Below are positions 17,527 through 25,621 of a stretch of 64,000 bases of DNA, piece by piece. The notes under the pieces are model-generated. The model was not told where the DNA came from, searched no databases, and was given only the letters and a program-made list of their open reading frames with translations. The stretch is from Fodinibacter luteus. GTDB lineage: Bacteria > Actinomycetota > Actinomycetes > Actinomycetales > Dermatophilaceae. The stretch spans positions 19,355 to 83,354 of the forward strand of contig NZ_BAABGM010000026.1 in NCBI RefSeq assembly GCF_039541575.1. The letters run 5' to 3'. The first letter of the stretch is position 1; each line of letters starts with the position of its first letter. Both the position numbers and the translations under genes were made by a program.

Positions 17527-17695
17527 GTCGAGGACGCTAGGGACACGGCACGACCTGGTGGTGAACGCGCCGCGTCCCTCACGTGACGCCCTGGTGAGGC
17601 CCCCACGACGCGCCACCCGGCCCGCCACCGGTCGGCTCCCGCCCGTTCACCCGTGGGATGCCGACCCGCCCGCCGGCGACCGTAACGTCGTCGGC
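17527..17695. promoter_or_regulatory. divergent promoter region of the galactofuranan locus
   Basis: This 169-nt gap separates the two divergent glycosyltransferase genes and must drive the six-gene minus operon and the plus GlfT1-like gene. No consensus hexamer pair is convincing, so limits are those of the gap. GGATGCC occurs once. Confidence 0.4.
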
Positions 17696-18589
17696 GTGAC
17701 CCCTTCCTCGTCTCGTGTCGTGTGCGTCGTCGTCACCCGCGACCGCCCCGAGACCCTCGCCCGCTGCCTCGCCGCCCTCGCCGGGCAGTCGCGGCGGCCC
17801 GACCACCTCGTCCTCGTCGACAACGGGCCCGACGACCGCACCCGCGCGCTCCTGCGCTCGACCCCGATCCCCCACACCTACCTGCCCTCGAGCACCAACC
17901 TGGGGGGCGCTGGGGGGTTCGCGTACGGCATCCTCACGGCCCGCGCCATGGGCGCGGACTGGGTCTGGCTCGCCGACGACGACGGGCTGCCGGGCAGCGA
18001 CCGCACCCTCGTCACGCTGCTGCGCTGCGCCGAGGACAAGGCGCTCGACGAGGTGTCACCGCTCGTCCTCGACCTCGCGGACCCGCAGCGCCTCGCCTTC
18101 CCCCTCCGGCGCGGTCTCACCTGGGCCCGGACCCGGGCCGACCTCGGTGGGCGGCGCTTCGTGCCGGGAGTCGCTCAGCTCTTCAACGGCGCCCTGTTCT
18201 CGGCCCGGGCCCTGGACACCGTGGGGGTCCCGGACCCTCGGCTGTTCGTCCGGGGCGACGAGGTGGAGGTGCACCGGCGGATGGTGCGCAGCGGGCTGAG
18301 GTTCGGCACCTGCGTCCTCGCGTCGTACCGGCACCCGTCCGGAGCGGCCGACTTCGTGCCGATCCTCGCCGGCAGGGTGCCGGTCTACGCGCCGGTCGAC
18401 CGCGCCCGCGCGGCCACGGCGTACCGGAACCAGGGCTACCTCACAGGACAACCGGGGATGCGGTGGCGCCGCTGGCCGGACGAGGCCCGGTACGCGTGGT
18501 ACTTCCTCGCCCAGCAACGCGACGTCGCCGGCTGGCTCCACTGGCAGAGCCGCACCGCCGAGGGCCGCCGGGAACGGTTCACCGCCTGA
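17696..18589 (+). CDS. GlfT1-like galactofuranosyltransferase (GT2)
   Basis: The protein has 297 residues (304 in M. tuberculosis GlfT1). The GT-A core reads VVCVVVTRDRPETLARCL, LVDNGPDDRTR, STNLGGAGGFAYG and WVWLADDDGLPG, followed by VRGDEVEVHRRMVRSG, the acid-rich catalytic segment shared by GlfT1 and related Galf transferases. GlfT1 adds the first galactofuranose residues to the lipid-linked linker. GTG 17696 is chosen at the start of homology. It is divergent from the glf operon, and its 3' end overlaps the convergent acyltransferase gene by 11 nt. Confidence 0.82.
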   Translation: MTPSSSRVVCVVVTRDRPETLARCLAALAGQSRRPDHLVLVDNGPDDRTRALLRSTPIPHTYLPSSTNLGGAGGFAYGILTARAMGADWVWLADDDGLPGSDRTLVTLLRCAEDKALDEVSPLVLDLADPQRLAFPLRRGLTWARTRADLGGRRFVPGVAQLFNGALFSARALDTVGVPDPRLFVRGDEVEVHRRMVRSGLRFGTCVLASYRHPSGAADFVPILAGRVPVYAPVDRARAATAYRNQGYLTGQPGMRWRRWPDEARYAWYFLAQQRDVAGWLHWQSRTAEGRRERFTA

Positions 18590-20744
18590 CCTGGCCGCCG
18601 GGCCCACCTGCAACGCCGAGGTGCCCGGCGACGACCGGCGGTCCCGGATCGGGTTCCGGCCACGCCCCGGCTGCCATGAGCCGATCGCTGAGCGCCGACG
18701 ACAAGGTCGCGCCGAACGATCGCGTCAGGTGGTTGTCGTCGAGGTAGACCCACACGTTCCCGACCGACGGCACGCACACGCCCTCGGGACAGATGAGGTC
18801 GGTCAGGTCGATCGAGGTGAAGCCGTCCACCCCCACCAGGGCGTCCGCAGGGCTGGACGGGGCGAGCTTCTGCGCGACCCGTGGCGAACAGTCCCGATCG
18901 CCGTTCTCGAGCACACAGGCGGCCACCGCATACGTGAACCGCGGGTTGTCGCGCAGGCCCACGACGGGGACGCCGTGCATGGTCAGCTCCCGGACCACCT
19001 CGGCGTAGCCCGGTACCAACCGCTCGCCCGTCGTCGTGGGGTGGGCGGCGGTGGACACCGTGACGACGAGGTCGACGGGGCGCTGACGCAGGTAGGCCGT
19101 TGCGGCGAGGTTGAAGTCCGCGCAGCCCCCGGTCCTCGTGGACGCGGCCCCGAACGAACAGCCGCCCTCGAGCAGGGCGACGACCCGCCAGCCGTGTTCC
19201 TCCGCGATGGGCCGCACGGCCGCGAGCCACTGCTCGGCGTGGGAGTCACCGACGACGACGACCGACGCGGTGGGCGTGCCAGCGGGCTCGAGCTGGGTGC
19301 AGGCGGAGCCGAGCCGGGCGTCGGACCAGTCTCCTCGGCACGGCCCTGGCAGCGACGCCCACTCACGACGCAGGGCCGTGACGGCCGGCAACCGATCCTC
19401 GGGGGCCACGGCCGCGACCTGCAGGCCCTCGTGGACCGCCCGCGCCCCGGGGTAGCCCGGCACCTCGGCTCCGGCCGAGAGCTCGGCACCGCGGCGGGCC
19501 TGCCCGTCGAGCCGCACGATGCCGGCGACGGACACCGTCGCGACGGCCGCGGCCGTCCCGAGGACGAGTCCTGCCGAGCGCCACGGCGCGTCCCGCAGCC
19601 AGGGCAGCGCCCGCACCGGCCGCTCGACCGCTCGAGACAGCAGCCACGCGAGAGCCAGCGACGCGACGACGACCACCGCTCCGTCGAGCATCCCCGCGCG
19701 TTCCCGACCCGACGTGGCCAGCCACAGCACGAGCACGGGCCAGTGCACGAGGTAGAGCGCGTAGGAGATGCCACCCAGGGTCACCAACGGGCTCGTGGCC
19801 AGCACCCGGCCGACGCCCCATCGCCCGGGCGCCGTTCCCGCGAGAATGATGGCCGAGGCACTGAGCAGTGGCCACAGGGCGGCCCATCCCGGGAAGGTGC
19901 CGGTGACGTCGAGCAGGAGCCCGCACGACACCAGTCCGGCTGCCCCGAGCCATCCGAGTGGGACGGCCACGGCCGCTGGCACCTGCACCCGGTGGACCAC
20001 CAGGGCCAGCAGCCCGCCGAGCGCGAGCTCCCAGACTCGCGCGGCCCCGTCGAAGTAGGCGAAGGCCTGCCGGGTGGCGGTGCTGTGCACCGCCCACGCG
20101 AACGAGGTCAGCGCCACGGCACCCAGGCCCAGCCCGGCGAGCCCCCGCACCGTCAGCCACCCGGTGCGCCGGGCCAGCGCCGCGAGCGCCACGAGGAGCA
20201 CCGGCCACAGGAGGAACGCCTGACCTTGCAGCGACAGCGACCACATGTGCTGAAGCGGGCTCGCCGACCCCTTGTCAGCGGCGTAGTAGTCGACCGCCCG
20301 AAGCGCCAGAACCCAGTTCTCGGTGTAGGTCATCGACCCCACCGCGTCGACGAGCAGCCCTCGCCACCGGACCGCCGGCAGCAGCACCACCCCGGCAAGG
20401 ACCGTAGCAGCCACGACCACGCCCGCCGTCGGCACGAGGCGGTGGAACACCCTCAGCCAGTGGCGCGCCACACTGACCCGCTCCCCGGCATCCAGGCGTC
20501 GCACGAGTCCCCCGGTCAGGAAGAAGGCCGACACCAGGAGGAACACGTCGACCCCACCCGAGACCCGGCCGAGCCACACGTGGTAGGTCACGACGAGCAG
20601 GACGGCGACGGCCCTCAGGCCCTCGACGTCACCGCGTCGGGCAGTGGGCGGCTCACGCACCGGAGCAGTACAGGGCACGGAGGTGGCCGGAACCCCACCA
20701 TCACATGACCCCAGGGTGAGCATCCAGGTCGACCCGCCACCCAT
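18579..20744 (-). CDS. acyltransferase 3 with C-terminal SGNH domain (OafA/YrhL type)
   Basis: The protein has 721 residues. The N-terminal acyltransferase-3 domain has about ten membrane helices, with the catalytic His in VVTYHVWLGRVSGGVDVF and the MWSLSLQGQAFLLWP motif. A periplasmic-side SGNH hydrolase/transferase domain follows: block I VVVGDSHAEQW with the Ser, and block V DDNHLTRSF with Asp and His. Such proteins O-acetylate cell-surface glycans, and its place beside the galactofuranan genes suggests that polymer as acceptor (inference). The exact start is uncertain; an ATG 21 nt inside is also possible. Confidence 0.85.
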   Translation of the reverse strand: MGGGSTWMLTLGSCDGGVPATSVPCTAPVREPPTARRGDVEGLRAVAVLLVVTYHVWLGRVSGGVDVFLLVSAFFLTGGLVRRLDAGERVSVARHWLRVFHRLVPTAGVVVAATVLAGVVLLPAVRWRGLLVDAVGSMTYTENWVLALRAVDYYAADKGSASPLQHMWSLSLQGQAFLLWPVLLVALAALARRTGWLTVRGLAGLGLGAVALTSFAWAVHSTATRQAFAYFDGAARVWELALGGLLALVVHRVQVPAAVAVPLGWLGAAGLVSCGLLLDVTGTFPGWAALWPLLSASAIILAGTAPGRWGVGRVLATSPLVTLGGISYALYLVHWPVLVLWLATSGRERAGMLDGAVVVVASLALAWLLSRAVERPVRALPWLRDAPWRSAGLVLGTAAAVATVSVAGIVRLDGQARRGAELSAGAEVPGYPGARAVHEGLQVAAVAPEDRLPAVTALRREWASLPGPCRGDWSDARLGSACTQLEPAGTPTASVVVVGDSHAEQWLAAVRPIAEEHGWRVVALLEGGCSFGAASTRTGGCADFNLAATAYLRQRPVDLVVTVSTAAHPTTTGERLVPGYAEVVRELTMHGVPVVGLRDNPRFTYAVAACVLENGDRDCSPRVAQKLAPSSPADALVGVDGFTSIDLTDLICPEGVCVPSVGNVWVYLDDNHLTRSFGATLSSALSDRLMAAGAWPEPDPGPPVVAGHLGVAGGPGGQVRR

Positions 20745-20787
20745 GACGCCGTCGGGAGGCCGGTGGCCCGCGTCGCTGCGGCGGATG

Positions 20788-22692
20788 TCAGGTCCCGATG
20801 ACCCCGCCGTCGTCCTTGGTGACGATCACGGTGGCGGAGCGGGGGGTGCTGATGCCGTCGAGGCGCGGCCACGTGCTGCCGCCCCCGTCGCCGGGGTGCT
20901 GGATGTTGACGAACATCGTCCGCTGGTCGGGGGTGGTGACCACGCCGGTGACCTCACAGTTGACGACCCCGGTCAGGAAGCGGCGGATCTCCGGCACGTC
21001 GGCCGCGTCGGTGCGGTGGGGGTTCGCGGCGAGCATCTGGTCGTTGGCCCCGGTCGGCTGGGTGCCGTCGGTCTGGATCCACACCCGCCCGTCCGGGTCG
21101 GCCCAGAGCCCGTCGGGCGAGCCGAAGGCGTCCTCGTCGGCGAGGGTGGAGCCGTCGCCGCTGCTGCGGCCCTGGCCCGCGAGGAGGAAGAGGTCCCACT
21201 CGAAGGTCGTGGCGGCGTGGTCGCCACCAGCCTCCTGCCAACGGATGATGTGACCCCACGGGTTGGGCTTCCGCGGGTTCGCCGCGTTCTCGACCTTGGC
21301 GCTGCTGGTGTTGTTGGTCAGGGTCAGGTAGACCATCCCGGTGGTGGGGTCGACGGTGGCCCACTCGGGCCGGTCCATCCGGGTGGCGCCCAGCGCCGAG
21401 GCGGCCAGGCGGGTCCTGACGAGCACGTCACCCTGGTCGGTGAAGCCGTTGGCCTCGGTGAGCGGGCCCTGGCCGTGGACCAGCGGCAGCCAGTGCCCGG
21501 AGCCGTCGTCGTCGAACCTCGCGACGTAGAGGGTGCCCTCATCCAGGGGGCTGCGTCCGCGGGCCCGGAGCGACTGCCAGCTGCCGGAGCTGACGAACTT
21601 GTACATGTACTCGTTCACCTGGTCGTCGCCGGTGTAGACCACCACGCGGCCGCCCTTGGTGACATGGACGAAGGCGCCCTCGTGCTTGACCCGCCCCAGA
21701 GCGGTGCGCTTGACCGGGGTGGAGCCCGGGTCGAACGGGTCGATCTCGACGACCCACCCGAACCGGTTGGGCTCGTTCGCCTCGTCCGGCGTGACGACGA
21801 AGCGCTCGTCGTTGGTGGCCCAGAGGTTGCGGTCCCCGCCGACGCCGTACCGGCTGCTGAGCGCCGCCTGCTCCGGGCTGTACGCACCCGGCTCGACCCG
21901 GAAGTACCCGTTGAAGTTCTCCTCGCACGTCAGGTAGGTGCCCCAGGGCGTGACGCCGTGCGAGCAGTTGTTGACCGTCCCCAGCGGCCGGATCCCGTCC
22001 GGGTCCGCCGTGGTGCGCAGGAGGGCGTGCCCGGCGGCCGGCCCGGCGAAGGACATCGGGGTGGTGGCAGTGATGCGACGGTTCAGGCGCGATCGGGCGA
22101 CCGCCCACCGGCCGCCCTCGCCCCGGTGGATCTCCACGACGGAGACGCCGTGGGCGGCCTGGGACCTGCGGACCATCTCCAGCGTCCAGTCCGCCGCCGG
22201 CGGCATGGTCGCGGTGCCGGTCTGCAGGTAGGCCTCGTCGGTGTACTCGTGGTTCAGGACCAGCAGGCCACGCTCGTTGCCTCCCGGTCCCCGCTCGAGC
22301 GGAAAGTAGTGCATCCCGTCGTGGTGCATGCCGACCTGCTGCTCCTGCTCGGCAGCGGTGTTGCCGCCCGGGACGAACTGGGGGAACGAGCCGGTGATCG
22401 GCGTCCCCCAGGGGAGGAATGCCGTCGCGGTGTACCCCACCGGAACGCGGATCTCGTCGGCCGTGCTGAGTGGCACCGGCGTGAAACCGAGCAGATCTGC
22501 GGCGCGCGGCACCGCGCGACCGGGTGCCGCGGAGGCTGCCGGGGCTTCGGCGAGGCTCGTGGTGAGGAACCCGGCCGCGACGGCCATGCCACCGGTCAGC
22601 GCCGCCCTGCGCGACAACCGGCTCTGCACCACCTCGGCGAAGGAGGTAGCGGTGGACGGGTTGCTGCTGACGTCGGCGGGGTCGAGGTCCAT
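20788..22692 (-). CDS. PhoX-family (DUF839) protein, Tat-exported
   Basis: The protein has 634 residues. A twin-arginine signal (RLSRRAALTGGMAVAAGF, about residues 27-44) directs folded export. The mature part is a PhoX/DUF839 beta-propeller with strings such as VLNHEYTDE, GTYLTCEENFNGYF, HEGAFVHV, YTGDDQVNEYMYKF and SPDGLWADPDGRVW. PhoX enzymes are iron/calcium-dependent alkaline phosphatases; catalytic assignment here is by family only. ATG 22692 is supported by the placement of the Tat motif. It appears monocistronic, with no obvious Pho box. Confidence 0.87.
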   Translation of the reverse strand: MDLDPADVSSNPSTATSFAEVVQSRLSRRAALTGGMAVAAGFLTTSLAEAPAASAAPGRAVPRAADLLGFTPVPLSTADEIRVPVGYTATAFLPWGTPITGSFPQFVPGGNTAAEQEQQVGMHHDGMHYFPLERGPGGNERGLLVLNHEYTDEAYLQTGTATMPPAADWTLEMVRRSQAAHGVSVVEIHRGEGGRWAVARSRLNRRITATTPMSFAGPAAGHALLRTTADPDGIRPLGTVNNCSHGVTPWGTYLTCEENFNGYFRVEPGAYSPEQAALSSRYGVGGDRNLWATNDERFVVTPDEANEPNRFGWVVEIDPFDPGSTPVKRTALGRVKHEGAFVHVTKGGRVVVYTGDDQVNEYMYKFVSSGSWQSLRARGRSPLDEGTLYVARFDDDGSGHWLPLVHGQGPLTEANGFTDQGDVLVRTRLAASALGATRMDRPEWATVDPTTGMVYLTLTNNTSSAKVENAANPRKPNPWGHIIRWQEAGGDHAATTFEWDLFLLAGQGRSSGDGSTLADEDAFGSPDGLWADPDGRVWIQTDGTQPTGANDQMLAANPHRTDAADVPEIRRFLTGVVNCEVTGVVTTPDQRTMFVNIQHPGDGGGSTWPRLDGISTPRSATVIVTKDDGGVIGT

Positions 22693-23003
22693 GGGTGCTC
22701 CAAGGTCGGGGTCTGTCGAGGGACAGTGGGGATGATCGGTCGTGACGCACGCTAGGTCTCGGCACCGGACGCCCCGGCAAAGCCCACATGAACAACGGTC
22801 GACGACAAGGCCATCCTCCGGCGTCGTCGGGGCCAGTGGGGCAGCGCACCTGCTGCACGGGATCCAGGTGAAGCGAGACGGAACACTCGGTGAACTCGGC
22901 CTCGTCGCGCTTGTGGCCATCCGGGGTCCCGGCGAGGCTGACCGGGGTGACGCCGATTCCTGCCGACCGGCACGACCGGTCCGTGAACGCACCGCCGGAC
23001 CCG
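22693..23003. other. intergenic stretch, nothing recognised
   Basis: This lies between the divergent PhoX-family gene and the frameshifted gene beginning near 23004. An upstream start for the latter within this stretch cannot be excluded. No promoter hexamers are convincing. Confidence 0.3.
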
Positions 23004-23475
23004 ATGTCGACCCAGCACACGTCGGAGCCCGGCGCCGTGATCCAGGCACGCAGGGTGAGTGTGTGGACCGGCCGGTACGACATCACCGTCGAGGGGCACC
23101 ACGTGGCGACCTGGGAGAAGTCGGGGTTCACGACGGGCGGAACGCTGGACTGGGACTACCGGCGCTACCAGGTACGGGCCAGCCTGACCGGCGGGACAGC
23201 CAGCATGACCGCGCCCGGCGGACACAGCGTCGCCACGGCGCACGACGTGGGCCGCCGCTCCTGGACCGTCGAAGCGGACGGGAGCACGTACGAGTTCAGG
23301 CGCGCCGGGCCTGGAGGAGAGGTTGCGCGTCAACGGCCGGCGCGTCGGCTCCGTCAAGCGCACCAGCGTCCTGCGCGGCGATGCCGAGGCGGACCTGCCC
23401 GGCCTCCCGATGCCCGTTCAGCTCTTCGCCCTCGTGCTGGTCCTCACCATGTGGGACGCCACGGCCGCCTGGTGA
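23004..23475 (+). pseudogene. frameshifted conserved hypothetical gene
   Basis: Two overlapping frames read as one protein. The first (from ATG 23004) gives VWTGRYDITVEGHHVATWEK and ends its homologous part at STYEFRR. The second, entered at 23305, continues PGLEERLRVNGRRVGSVKRT and ends LVLTMWDATAAW with a stop at 23473-23475. A single inserted base (or two deleted) near 23300-23305 separates them. I know the ending with a hydrophobic helix and MWDA from small actinobacterial proteins, but no function. Sequencing error is an alternative to true decay. Confidence 0.6.
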
Positions 23476-23635
23476 GGATGTGGTGGATCGAGTCCGCTCC
23501 CGACCTCGACCTGGCATGGTCGCGGCAAGGCTCCAGGCGCTGGTGGCCGGCCTGCGATGATGCCGACATGAGCGAGCTCGTGCGCGGTACGCGGCGTTCT
23601 CGGATCGCCCCGATGGTGGCAACCCCGCCGGGGTC

Positions 23636-24394
23636 GTGCTCGATGCGGCCGGGCTGAGTGACGAACGGATGCTCGCGATCGCTGCCGAGCTGGGCTACAG
23701 CGAGACTGCCTTTCTGGTCGGCACCGGCATCCGCTACTTCTCGCCGCTGGCCGAGGTCCCGTTCTGTGGGCACGCCACGATCGCCACCGCGGTGGCGCTG
23801 GCCGAGCGCGACGGCCCCGGCGAGGTCGTCCTGGACACGGCCAGCGGTCCGGTGCCGATCGCCACCCGGCGGGATGCTGATGGGCGCATCCTGGCAACGC
23901 TCACGAGCGTGCCGGCGCGGATCTCGCAGATCGCACCGGGGGACCTCGCGGAGCTGGTCGCGTCACTTCGCTGGAGCGCCACCGACCTCGACCCCGCGCT
24001 GCCGCCCCGCGTCGGCTACGCCGGTGCCCGGCATCCCGTGATCGCCGCGGCCACCCGCCAGCGCCTGGCCGCACTCGACTACGACTACGACCGCCTGGCG
24101 ACACTGATGGCCGCGCGGGCCTGGACGACGATCCAGCTGGTCTGGCGCGAGACCGAGACACTCTTCCACTCCCGCAACCCCTTCCCGCCCGGTGGTGTCG
24201 TCGAGGACCCCGCGACCGGCGCCGCCGCCGCTGCGCTCGGCGCCTACCTGCGCGATCTCGAGCTCGTGCCACTCCCCGCCACCGTCACCGTCCACCAGGG
24301 GGACGATCTCGGACGACCCGGACGCATCGACGTGTACATCCGGGCTGACAGAGCCGAGATCGAGGTCACCGGCACCGCCGTCGCGATCGGATGA
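23636..24394 (+). CDS. PhzF-family isomerase, N-terminus lost by frameshift
   Basis: The open frame has 252 residues from GTG 23636 and covers most of a PhzF/diaminopimelate-epimerase-fold enzyme: active-site Glu in LGYSETAFLVG, PFCGHATIATAVAL, RNPFPPGGVVEDPATGAA. The first strand, RYAAFSDRPDGGNPAGVV, lies in this frame just upstream, but the only ATG with coding sense (23568, MSELV) is in another frame. One missing base near 23580 therefore disconnects start and body. Translation from 23636 would drop the first beta strand and loop. It is either a pseudogene or a base-calling error; the neighbour upstream shows the same kind of lesion. Confidence 0.7.
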   Translation: MLDAAGLSDERMLAIAAELGYSETAFLVGTGIRYFSPLAEVPFCGHATIATAVALAERDGPGEVVLDTASGPVPIATRRDADGRILATLTSVPARISQIAPGDLAELVASLRWSATDLDPALPPRVGYAGARHPVIAAATRQRLAALDYDYDRLATLMAARAWTTIQLVWRETETLFHSRNPFPPGGVVEDPATGAAAAALGAYLRDLELVPLPATVTVHQGDDLGRPGRIDVYIRADRAEIEVTGTAVAIG

Positions 24395-24496
24395 ACCGCA
24401 GCCCGGGTGCGGCGCTCGACCTCCACAGCATGCGTCACCTGCACTGACTCGGGTGGCCCTGCACGGCCAGGGTGGCGCGGGCACCCGCTCGAAGGA

Positions 24497-24775
24497 CTAG
24501 TCCTCGCCGTCCGCGTCGTCCTGCTGGGTCGCCTTCCTCCGCTCGAGGCGCCAGTGGGTCTCGCCCGTCGTCGGGTGACGCCACTCACGAATCCGGTACT
24601 CGAACCCCGGGAGCAGCACGATCGGGATCGGCTCCGGCGACGCCGGGGCCACCGCCCCCACGACGATCCTGGTGTCCGCAGGGATGAACGGGGACTGCGC
24701 CGGAATCGGTGCCGTCCTGATCTCCACCGGGTCTCCATAGGGCCGTGCCACGCCGCGACTGTACCAATGCCGCAC
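24497..24775 (-). CDS. hypothetical protein, 92 aa
   Basis: I recognise no family. The sequence is Pro-rich in its first half (PAQSPFIPADTR), then IVLLPGFEYRIREWRHPTTG, and ends in a charged QQDDADGED tail. There is no signal or membrane segment. GTG 24775 sits 7 nt after a -10-like TATTCT (24783-24788, minus strand), which fits a leaderless start; GTG 24751 is the alternative. Low-GC upstream DNA and direct repeats suggest its own regulation. Confidence 0.55.
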   Translation of the reverse strand: MRHWYSRGVARPYGDPVEIRTAPIPAQSPFIPADTRIVVGAVAPASPEPIPIVLLPGFEYRIREWRHPTTGETHWRLERRKATQQDDADGED

Positions 24776-24803
24776 ACCGTCGAGAATAGAAACGATTTGG
24801 TCT

Positions 24804-24833
24804 CCCTATAGAAGCCTTATACAATCCCTATAG
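24804..24833. repeat. paired CCCTATAG direct repeats in an AT-rich island
   Basis: CCCTATAG occurs at 24804-24811 and 24826-24833, exactly 22 nt (two helical turns) apart, in the only clearly AT-rich patch (about 24781-24833) of this region. It lies in the divergent gap between the 92-aa gene and the lipoprotein gene, so a dimeric regulator site is plausible. Confidence 0.5.
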
Positions 24834-24912
24834 CACCGCCCCGGCGGGCGCCAACGCTTCCCCCATCCACGTCGGCCTGCCTCCACGATGCGCACGCAAC
24901 CCGAGGACCCTG

Positions 24913-25500
24913 TTGAACGCCACCATCCGCGCCCTGCTCTCGAGCGGTGCGCTCGTCGCGAGCCTGAGCGCGTGCGCCACCGCGACCGAGGCAGCCAACG
25001 CGCTCACCACTGACACCTCGAGCAGGCCCACGGCGACCAGGGGCTCCGATGCCGACGGGTCGGCCGAGCCCGAGGTGGAGACCAGGACCTCCTTCGAGGT
25101 CGGGGAGGCCGCCGAGGTCGGGGACTGGGTCGTCACCGTCACGAAGGTCACCCGACTGACCCCCGGGCAGGTCAAGGCGTGGGACTCGTCGAACGACAGG
25201 CCCCGGGGGCAGTACGTCATGGCGCGCTATGCCGCCCAGTACGTCGGCCCCGAGCACACGGCCGACGTATCGAGCGAGCTCTCGTGGGCGTTCATCGGCT
25301 CCGACGGGCAGGTGCACGAGCCGGCACCGGTCAGGACGGCGGCCCATCCCGTGGATGCGCCCAGCGGGGTGGCCCCCGGTGGCACGGTCCAGCGGAAGGT
25401 GGTCTTCGACGTGCCGGTCGCGGCGGTCGAGGGCGGCGTGGTGACCGTCGAGGGTTACGACGAGCAATTCAACACCCTGTTCGCCGAGTTCGCCTTCTGA
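24913..25500 (+). CDS. DUF4352-like lipoprotein
   Basis: The protein has 195 residues. The signal ends in a lipobox SLSAC (Cys at about residue 21), then a Thr/Ser-rich linker and one immunoglobulin-like DUF4352-type domain (FEVGEAAEVGDWVVTVTKV, then RYAAQYVGPE and VQRKVVFDVP). It is expected to be anchored to the outer face of the membrane, with unknown role. The start is TTG 24913, because an upstream ATG is in another frame. It is convergent with the peroxidase gene, with a terminator between them. Confidence 0.75.
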   Translation: MNATIRALLSSGALVASLSACATATEAANALTTDTSSRPTATRGSDADGSAEPEVETRTSFEVGEAAEVGDWVVTVTKVTRLTPGQVKAWDSSNDRPRGQYVMARYAAQYVGPEHTADVSSELSWAFIGSDGQVHEPAPVRTAAHPVDAPSGVAPGGTVQRKVVFDVPVAAVEGGVVTVEGYDEQFNTLFAEFAF

Positions 25501-25583
25501 GGCTCGGCACCCTGGCAGCGCACGAGACCGGTCTCCGCGCCGCGTCACCGGGTGCCAGTGCGGGCGGACAGCCGGAAGCGGCC

Positions 25584-25606
25584 GTGGCTCGTACCGCGAG
25601 CCACGA
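25584..25606. terminator. bidirectional hairpin between lipoprotein and peroxidase genes
   Basis: The perfect 9-bp stem CGTGGCTCG (25584-25592) pairs with CGAGCCACG (25598-25606) around the 5-nt loop TACCG. It lies between two convergent stops (25500 and 25622) and has no U-tract, as is common in high-GC actinobacteria. Confidence 0.65.
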
Positions 25607-25621
25607 CCGCCGCCGACCGCG

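Noticed and set aside
24795..24812. CTATAGGGAGACC on the minus strand resembles the T7 RNA polymerase start region
   Set aside because: The upstream recognition part (TAATACGACTCA) does not match and no phage polymerase gene is present; resemblance is limited to the initial transcribed bases.
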